Shown here: positions 13,592-18,522 of the stretch, piece after piece
Layout: each line of letters opens with the position of its first letter
How positions within the stretch are numbered: the first letter of the stretch is position 1
Assembly: GCA_002336815.1 (NCBI GenBank)
Contig: DDEU01000030.1
Coordinates: forward strand, 1,565-20,086
Direction of reading: 5' to 3'
DNA from: Chitinophagaceae bacterium UBA1946
GTDB lineage: Bacteria > Bacteroidota > Bacteroidia > Chitinophagales > Chitinophagaceae
Length of the DNA: 18,522 nucleotides
Translations under genes and position numbers: made by a program
The notes under the pieces: model-generated
What the model was told of the DNA's origin: nothing
The model's database searches: none
The model's input: only the letters and a program-made list of their open reading frames with translations

Positions 13592-15532
13592 TTAACGGAT
13601 AAGCAACAGGCATCCTTTGTACAGGGGCCGTTTACGATCGTGTACATCAATCACGTACACATAGGTGCCGGGCGGTTGTGGCTCACCTTTGTAGGTGCCA
13701 TCCCAGGGCTTCAGTAACTGGGCACATTGATATACCAATACGCCGGCCCTGTTATACACCCGTAATTCAAAATTGGGAAATGCATTTAAAGCCGGAATAT
13801 TCCAGGTATCATTATTACCATTGGCATCCGGGCTGAATGCATTGGGAATAAAAAGATCATTAAAAACAAAAACATGTACTTTATCAACATCAGTACCGCA
13901 ACCCGCATTGGAGGTAGCCGTAAGGATATAGTCAATATCTGCAGGAGGGGTTGCCATTGGCTGTAACACTACTGTACTACTAAGATCATCCGGGGGAGAC
14001 CATGAAAAACTAACCTCCTGGCCTGTTACGCTGGCCAGCAATTTTACGGAGTTGCCGGCAATGATCGTTTGATCGGGCCCTGCATTCACATGCGGACTTT
14101 CCACCACGGTAACTTTTATAAAAGCAGTATCCGTACAACCGTTAGCGTTAGTAACTACCAGGCTGTACAAGGTTGATACCAGCGGTGAGGCAACGGGATT
14201 GGGAACTACATCGGAAGAAAGTGTAGCTCCGGGCATCCACTGATAAGTACCATTTCCACCGCCAGACAACTGGATACTTTTTCCTGTACAGATGCCCGTA
14301 CTGTCGAAAGACACGGTGGCCGTAGGTTTTGGAAGAACTCTTAAATAAGCTGAATCAAGATGCGAACAGCCTCCGTTACTTTTTACCAGCACATATATTT
14401 TTCCAGAGTCAGAAAAATCGATATTGCTGATCGTAGCCTTGTTGTCAAATACCACCAGCCCGCCTCCTTCCTTGGTCCAGGAATAATCTGTGCCACCGGT
14501 AGCGGTAAGCGTAGCAACGCCGCCCTGGCATACAGGCGAACTGACATTGATGCTGGTAACCGGCACACTGCCTACGCCAACAGTAATCACTTGCGAAACC
14601 ACCCTGCATTTCACGGAGTTGAAGTTTCCCTGTTCAGCCGCCGCCAGCCTGTAGTAATAAGTTGAAGGCGTAGTAGCACTGGTAAAATTAGCGGTATAGG
14701 TTGTTGCCGTAGCGCCTGCGATATCTGTCCAGTTGCTGTTATCAGTACTTACTTGCCATTGAAATTGAGGCGTACTAAAACCCGTAGAGATGGCAGCCCT
14801 GAAAGTGAAGGATTGTGATGTACCGGTACAGTAATTTACGCTGAGCGAGTTGAAGCCATCGATAACAGGAATGATTTGCGGACCGCATGGTCTAAAGGTG
14901 ATGTCATCCAGCGCAAGATCGTTTCCGCAACCACCCAGTGCGTTGTTAAATATTCTCAGCACAACATCTGATACACCAGGTGGGGTAGCAAAGTAAAATC
15001 CATATTGCTTCCAGTCCACACTTGAGCTTTGTGGAATATTGCCGGTGTTGTAGCTCTGGATAACAGCGCCGTTTGTTCTTTCAATTGTAAAAGTCAGGTT
15101 GGGCTGATTGCCACTTGAGCCGCAGGCTGTTGATTTAAGCACATTCACAATCCAGGCTGCAAATTCAAAAGTAGTATTACTGCAAAGTCCTTTTACCGTA
15201 TCGATATAAAAAGCACTTGGTTGAAGCGATGCATTCACCAGCATAAAATATCCCCCATTATTACCGGTATGATCGTTAGTGAGGGAATGCCAGGAAAAGC
15301 CGAAGCAATCAGTAGTATTGTTTCTAACAGTATAAAAACCATCATTGGGACAATCATTAAAATCAAACTGGTAGTTGGTAGTAGCTGCAGACAAGCGGGG
15401 CCCGGGATTAGGACCTGACCCAAAACTAATGTTTACGATCGGATCTCCAAGACTTCCCTGGCAAAGTTGTGCACCTGCAAGGTTAGGTACGATTAATAAT
15501 ACGATTGCAAAAAAATTGCTGATGCTGCCCAC
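13592..15532 (-). CDS. secreted CHU_C (type IX secretion, type B sorting) multidomain surface protein
   Basis: A 646-aa exported protein built as an adhesin-like surface protein. An N-terminal signal peptide ends LAGAQ (about residues 1-22). Residues about 30-215 form a Cys-rich beta-sandwich with an NDLALDDITFRPCGPQ ending, as in many gliding-associated proteins. Ig- or PKD-like repeats follow (about 230-318, 325-400, 402-477, 480-556). The last 88 residues (559-646) are a CHU_C domain: DLFIPNAFSPDANGNNDTW, a RVYNRAGVLVYQ strand, WDGTYKG, and PPGTYVYVIDV, which directs export by the type IX system and attachment at the surface. The only standard in-frame start is GTG at 15532, and the signal peptide then has no basic residue before its hydrophobic core, which is unusual. 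It is monocistronic by spacing. Ligand unknown. Confidence 0.88.
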   Translation of the reverse strand: MGSISNFFAIVLLIVPNLAGAQLCQGSLGDPIVNISFGSGPNPGPRLSAATTNYQFDFNDCPNDGFYTVRNNTTDCFGFSWHSLTNDHTGNNGGYFMLVNASLQPSAFYIDTVKGLCSNTTFEFAAWIVNVLKSTACGSSGNQPNLTFTIERTNGAVIQSYNTGNIPQSSSVDWKQYGFYFATPPGVSDVVLRIFNNALGGCGNDLALDDITFRPCGPQIIPVIDGFNSLSVNYCTGTSQSFTFRAAISTGFSTPQFQWQVSTDNSNWTDIAGATATTYTANFTSATTPSTYYYRLAAAEQGNFNSVKCRVVSQVITVGVGSVPVTSINVSSPVCQGGVATLTATGGTDYSWTKEGGGLVVFDNKATISNIDFSDSGKIYVLVKSNGGCSHLDSAYLRVLPKPTATVSFDSTGICTGKSIQLSGGGNGTYQWMPGATLSSDVVPNPVASPLVSTLYSLVVTNANGCTDTAFIKVTVVESPHVNAGPDQTIIAGNSVKLLASVTGQEVSFSWSPPDDLSSTVVLQPMATPPADIDYILTATSNAGCGTDVDKVHVFVFNDLFIPNAFSPDANGNNDTWNIPALNAFPNFELRVYNRAGVLVYQCAQLLKPWDGTYKGEPQPPGTYVYVIDVHDRKRPLYKGCLLLIR

Positions 15533-15555
15533 AAATAGTCTATTATTTATGAGTA

Positions 15556-15587
15556 CTAAATTAGTCTTTTTACAACGGCTGTTGCAA
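15556..15587 (-). promoter_or_regulatory. candidate promoter for the CHU_C protein gene
   Basis: Minus-strand TTG (15585-15587), 21-nt spacer, then TAATTTAG (15556-15563), one mismatch from TAnnTTTG. The predicted start near 15549 would leave a leader of roughly 15 nt before the GTG at 15532. Confidence 0.3.
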
Positions 15588-15710
15588 TATGATGCTTATT
15601 AATTTATGCTGGTTCCCTTAATTACCAGAACTGATATTTTGCAATGTGAATTTTTCCGATCTGCATTAACAAAGGAGGCCCGCGGAGATTATTGAGAGAG
15701 GATAAAATTA

Positions 15711-16922
15711 CTATTTGAGTTTGAGTACAACTCCCATCTGCACACTTTTGAAATTATCGTTCACCCTGGACTGGTTGGTGTAACTGTTCTTTACCAGGCT
15801 GGTGAATCCATAGCTGCCACTCAGCTCAAAGGCAACCCTGTTAAGCGGTGCGTATTTTATACCGGCACCAAACAGCACGTTGAACCGGTTGATATCTTTC
15901 ATGGTGAATTTACGAAACTGTTCAGGATTGCCGGTAAAAGAACCAGGCACATTGTAAACGGCGGCATCAACTACGTAAGAAGGAATTAAGCCAGCCATCA
16001 GTGCGAACCTGCTGGTTGCCAGCTGGCGCTGGAAATAAATTGGCATGCGGATCATATTGATATCACTGATCTTTGCATCCGCTTCCCGGCGCTCTGCCGG
16101 CTTGGAAGCAAGCCTGTATTTGTCATTTACAGTATTACCGGTATAGCTAAGTCCAACCGATACTACCGTTCCTTTTTCCAGCAACCGGTTAACCCTTATC
16201 CCGGCATAGTAACCTGCCCTCCTGTTCATTCTCAGCGCATCTCCCCCGGCGATCAATTCTATAGAAAGGCTTTTTATTTTAGCAGGTTCTTTTTTGTTTT
16301 TTTCGAGGATGGTGTTACGGTTATTTACTGTTGATACCGGCTGAATGATTACAGCACTTCTTTCCAGGTATGAAATTGAATTGGTTGCTGCGGCAGCCTG
16401 TATCTTTTCTGCAGGAAGATTTACAATACTGTCTTTTTCTACCAACGAAACAGAAGGCGTAACAGGATTGTCACTTGTGGATATGTCCGTTGTTCCTTCT
16501 TCGCCGTTCAGCAAAGTGCTTTTAAATGCGCCGGCAGACGGGGCAACAACTGCTTTTGACAGCGTTGCACCTGTTGAATTGTATGTGGATGATCCTGGCG
16601 TTTTTTGTACCAGGTTATTTTCTGCTGCAGGTTCATTTTTTACTGTTGCAGTTTGAACATCACTGCCAGGTGTAGCCGCTTTTTTAATCCCGGCTATTGT
16701 GGCGTCATTGGTAGAAGGAGTAATCTGTATTTTATTGGCTGCAAAAAAGCCAGCACCAACCAGCAAAGCAAAAAGAATCATGAAGACCATGCGTTTCTTC
16801 TTCTTCCGGTCTTCCTTTTCAAGGGTTGCTTCCATCTTCTGCCACATAGCGTCCCTGCCGGAAAAATTCTTTTCTCCAAGGTTATCTTTAAAGATCTTAT
16901 CTATGTGAGCGTTTTCACTCAT
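15711..16922 (-). CDS. membrane-anchored anti-sigma-like protein with C-terminal outer-membrane-type barrel domain
   Basis: A 403-aa protein overlapping the ECF sigma gene by 4 nt (ATGA), so the two are translationally coupled. Residues 1-44 are a charged cytoplasmic segment (HIDKIFKDNL, then AMWQKMEATLEKE), resembling the N-termini of Bacteroidota proteins encoded next to ECF sigma factors. One membrane helix follows (about 45-62), then a long Ser/Thr/Ala-rich linker (about 64-215), and a C-terminal region (about 218-403) of amphipathic strands (SIELIAGGDAL, GYYAGIRVNRLL, GTVVSVGLSYTG, FNVLFGAGIKYAP, VAFELSGSYGF) like the OMP_b-brl families. It ends VVLKLK, without a terminal aromatic residue. 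The layout suggests a sigma-binding segment in the cytoplasm and a barrel-like sensor part in the periplasm. Databases would likely call it simply an outer membrane beta-barrel protein; the anti-sigma role is inferred from position. Confidence 0.75.
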   Translation of the reverse strand: MSENAHIDKIFKDNLGEKNFSGRDAMWQKMEATLEKEDRKKKKRMVFMILFALLVGAGFFAANKIQITPSTNDATIAGIKKAATPGSDVQTATVKNEPAAENNLVQKTPGSSTYNSTGATLSKAVVAPSAGAFKSTLLNGEEGTTDISTSDNPVTPSVSLVEKDSIVNLPAEKIQAAAATNSISYLERSAVIIQPVSTVNNRNTILEKNKKEPAKIKSLSIELIAGGDALRMNRRAGYYAGIRVNRLLEKGTVVSVGLSYTGNTVNDKYRLASKPAERREADAKISDINMIRMPIYFQRQLATSRFALMAGLIPSYVVDAAVYNVPGSFTGNPEQFRKFTMKDINRFNVLFGAGIKYAPLNRVAFELSGSYGFTSLVKNSYTNQSRVNDNFKSVQMGVVLKLK

Positions 16923-17512
16923 ACCCGTTGCATTTTATTGATCAGTTCCTTTTTATCTAATTGTTCACTTAATATCTTTCTTGCTTTGGCAAGATGGCTT
17001 TGTGATGTTCTTTCTGCCATTCCCAATAAAGCGCCTATTTCACTATGGTTGTATTCTTCAAAAACATACAGGTTAAAAACGATCCTGGTTGTTTCCGGCA
17101 GCAGCATCAGTATTTGCGCCAGGTATTCCTGGTTGTATTTTTCTTCGATACCATTGCTGCTGATGTGTACAGAACTTGCATTAAAAACCGCTTCATCATT
17201 GAGGCTGTAATCTTTCAGAGGGATGATCCTGGATTGGGTAGTGTAGCCTGGCCGGCTGATATACGTAAGACAACAGTTTACGACTATTCTCTTCATCCAG
17301 CCTTCAAATGAGCCTTTGCCACTATATTTTGCGGTGTGTTTAAAAATGCGCAGAAAGGCATTGTTCAAAGCTTCTTCTGCATCTGCCTGCGTATTTACAT
17401 AGCGTGCCGCAATACACATGAATGTATTGAAATACCGGTAATACAGTGCCTTTTGTGCTGCCCTGTCATTAGCCTTGCATCCATCAAGCAGTTGTTGCAG
17501 TGTGGGATCCAT
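16919..17512 (-). CDS. ECF-type RNA polymerase sigma factor
   Basis: A 197-aa sigma-70 family factor of the extracytoplasmic function group. Region 2 spans about residues 20-85 (ALYYRYFNTFMCIAARYV, DAEEALNNAFLRIFKHTAKY, then FEGWMKRIVVNCCL). Region 4 (about 127-182) has LPETTRIVFNLYVFEEYNHSEIGALLGM followed by the recognition helix ERTSQSHLAKARKIL. Region 3 is absent, as expected. The start ATG at 17512 gives a full N-terminus. The downstream gene, overlapping by 4 nt, encodes the likely membrane-bound regulator. The promoter it recognises is not evident, and no convincing housekeeping promoter is visible in the 193 bp upstream. Confidence 0.93.
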   Translation of the reverse strand: MDPTLQQLLDGCKANDRAAQKALYYRYFNTFMCIAARYVNTQADAEEALNNAFLRIFKHTAKYSGKGSFEGWMKRIVVNCCLTYISRPGYTTQSRIIPLKDYSLNDEAVFNASSVHISSNGIEEKYNQEYLAQILMLLPETTRIVFNLYVFEEYNHSEIGALLGMAERTSQSHLAKARKILSEQLDKKELINKMQRV

Positions 17513-17660
17513 GGTTGCCCTAAGCAGTGTTGTTTGATTTTGGAAAAAGGAAAGGTATAATTTATTTCAATACGTTGATGTGTTTTTGTACCAGTAAGAC
17601 TACTCACCGCCGCAGAATAGCGCAGGCATAAAAAAAATAATTCTACCTTTCTAAAAGCAA

Positions 17661-17688
17661 AAAAGCCATCCCGGGAGGAATGGCTTTT
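17661..17688. terminator. intrinsic terminator downstream of nusG
   Basis: AAAAGCCAT (17661-17669) pairs with ATGGCTTTT (17680-17688); two further C-G pairs are possible with one bulged base, leaving a 5-nt loop. It lies 17 nt after the nusG stop codon. On the minus strand it ends in a T-rich run (TTTTTTGCTTTT), and the stem itself gives a T-run on the plus strand. Confidence 0.85.
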
Positions 17689-17705
17689 AAAATTATAAGA
17701 AGTTT

Positions 17706-18290
17706 TTAAGATATTTTCTCTACCTGCATATAGTTGAGTTCTACTGGTGTAGCCCTTCCGAATATCTTTACCTGTACTTTCAGTTTCTTCTTTTCATCGT
17801 TCACTTCTTCTACCATACCGTTAAAGTCGTTGAACGGACCATCAATGATCTTGATGGTTTCTCCAATAATGAAAGGTTCGCTCATGGTAATTCCACCACC
17901 TTCGCCCATTTCGTCCACTTTACCGAGCATTTTGTTCACTTCTGCCTTACGCAGGGAGATGATATTTCCTTTACTGCCTTTGCCATCTGTTAAAAAGTGC
18001 ATCACATTGCTGATATTGCTGATGTGCTGTACCATATCATCGTTCAGCTTGTTATCAGCCACTTCTATCATCACATAACCCGGGTAAAAATTCCGTTCCC
18101 TCATCACTTTTTTACCTGCCTGAACCTTGTACACCTTTTCTACCGGTAAAAATATCTGTTTAATGATCTCACTCCAGCCATTGCGTATAATGTCTTTATC
18201 AAGATATTCCTTGATCTTACGTTCCTTACCGCTCACAACCCGCAGTACGTACCATTTATTTTCTTTTTCCTGAACGTTTGTTTCTTCCAT
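17706..18290 (-). CDS. nusG: transcription termination/antitermination protein NusG
   Basis: A 194-aa core transcription elongation factor that binds RNA polymerase and links it to Rho and the ribosome. The NGN domain (about residues 10-120) opens with KWYVLRVVSGKERKIKEYL and contains QIFLPVEKVYKV and ERNFYPGYVMIEV. The KOW domain (about 140-194) shows ETIKIIDGPFNDFNGMVEEV and the KVQVKIFGRATPVELNYMQVEKI ending typical of NusG. The ATG overlaps the secE stop codon by one base (TAATG), so translation is coupled to secE. A strong terminator follows, and the next gene is an ECF sigma factor rather than ribosomal protein rplK, which usually follows nusG in bacteria. Confidence 0.97.
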   Translation of the reverse strand: MEETNVQEKENKWYVLRVVSGKERKIKEYLDKDIIRNGWSEIIKQIFLPVEKVYKVQAGKKVMRERNFYPGYVMIEVADNKLNDDMVQHISNISNVMHFLTDGKGSKGNIISLRKAEVNKMLGKVDEMGEGGGITMSEPFIIGETIKIIDGPFNDFNGMVEEVNDEKKKLKVQVKIFGRATPVELNYMQVEKIS

Positions 18291-18487
18291 TATCCTTTGA
18301 ATAAAGAGTAAATAAATTTAAGGGAACCATTGGCAACAAAATCCATCACCCATACCAATCCGGTGATAAACAGGGTAGCGCCCAATACAATCATGGTAGA
18401 CTGCTGGAGCTGATCCCATGAGGGCCAGGTTACTTTTTCAACAAGCTCTTTATAAGAGTCTCTGAGATATGCAGAAAATTTGTTCAT
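18290..18487 (-). CDS. secE: preprotein translocase subunit SecE
   Basis: A 65-aa, single-helix inner-membrane subunit of the SecYEG channel. The amphipathic N-terminal part carries SYKELVEKVTWPSWDQLQQS, the classical SecE motif around residues 11-30, followed by one membrane helix (about 33-52). Its length fits the short form of SecE found outside the enterobacteria. The stop codon shares a base with the nusG start. A heptad repeat array begins 5 nt upstream of the start codon, so the promoter is likely further upstream, outside the window, probably before a tRNA-Trp or tuf gene (known gene order; not seen here). Confidence 0.95.
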   Translation of the reverse strand: MNKFSAYLRDSYKELVEKVTWPSWDQLQQSTMIVLGATLFITGLVWVMDFVANGSLKFIYSLFKG

Positions 18488-18491
18488 AATA

Positions 18492-18522
18492 AAAGGTTTA
18501 AAGTTTAAAGTTTAAGGTCTAA
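18492..18522. repeat. heptad repeat array, TTTAAAG family, cut by the window edge
   Basis: At least four 7-nt units (aaaggtt, taaagtt, taaagtt, taaggtc) and the start of a fifth, directly upstream of secE. Orientation matches the left arm at 2003-2037. Its right end, and any facing inverted arm, lie beyond the window. Confidence 0.75.

Noticed and set aside
13467..13613. Longer start (ATG at 13613) for the small exported protein
   Set aside because: It would overlap the CHU_C gene end and place a good signal peptide in the middle of the protein.
15671..15678. Perfect Shine-Dalgarno-like AAAGGAGG on the plus strand
   Set aside because: No open frame of useful length follows; the nearest possible start (TTG) gives fewer than ten codons, and strong SD sequences are not the norm in this phylum.
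16605..17210. 201-codon plus-strand open frame
   Set aside because: Antisense to the sigma factor and its partner, both of which have clear family motifs.

Overview
The window looks like a chromosomal segment of a Bacteroidota bacterium, most likely of the Chitinophagaceae or a close relative. The clues are a secreted protein ending in a CHU_C (type IX secretion, type B) sorting domain, a TonB-dependent receptor with a carboxypeptidase-regulatory-like N-terminal domain, a DUF4294 protein, bacillithiol deacetylase BshB1, a membrane-anchored protein with a C-terminal outer-membrane-type barrel beside an ECF sigma factor, LytS/LytTR-type signalling, almost no Shine-Dalgarno sequences, and several TAnnTTTG-like -7 boxes typical of the phylum. 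The genus assignment is inference; no rRNA or tRNA gene is present. All genes except one are on the minus strand.

Layout from low to high coordinates: (1) 77-3856, housekeeping and metabolic genes: a fatty acid desaturase, bshB1, a DUF4294 secreted protein and a YitT-family membrane protein. (2) 4026-5078, the only plus-strand gene, an NdpA/YejK-type nucleoid-associated protein, divergent from yitT and convergent with rluF across a 313-bp gap. (3) 5392-6141, rluF. (4) 6335-8314, a large lipoprotein with a jelly-roll-like region, two TIG repeats and an amidotransferase-like C-terminal domain lacking a cysteine nucleophile; a clean hairpin terminator follows it. (5) 8441-12836, transcribed as TonB-dependent receptor, LytS-type histidine kinase, LytTR response regulator, probably one signalling unit. 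(6) 12891-15532, a small exported protein of unknown function and a CHU_C cell-surface protein. (7) 15711-17512, an ECF sigma factor overlapping by 4 nt the gene for a single-pass protein with a C-terminal barrel domain. (8) 17706-18487, secE-nusG with a 1-nt overlap and its own terminator.

The most unusual feature is a set of intergenic arrays built on a strict 7-nt period. One family (TTCACTA/TTGCCTA/TTGACGA-like units) fills the 199-bp gap between the kinase and response-regulator genes, with a shorter inverted array facing it. A second family (TTTAAAG-like units) occurs at three places: an inverted pair between DUF4294 and bshB1, a single array just after the yitT stop codon, and one upstream of secE running off the window end. 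Several arrays abut stop codons and most keep phase without indels. I know of no named family in Bacteroidota that they match.

No CRISPR array, insertion sequence, phage gene, tRNA or rRNA was seen. The gene content is largely ordinary for the phylum; the repeats, the receptor-kinase-regulator arrangement, the isolated secE-nusG pair and the anti-sigma/barrel fusion deserve follow-up.
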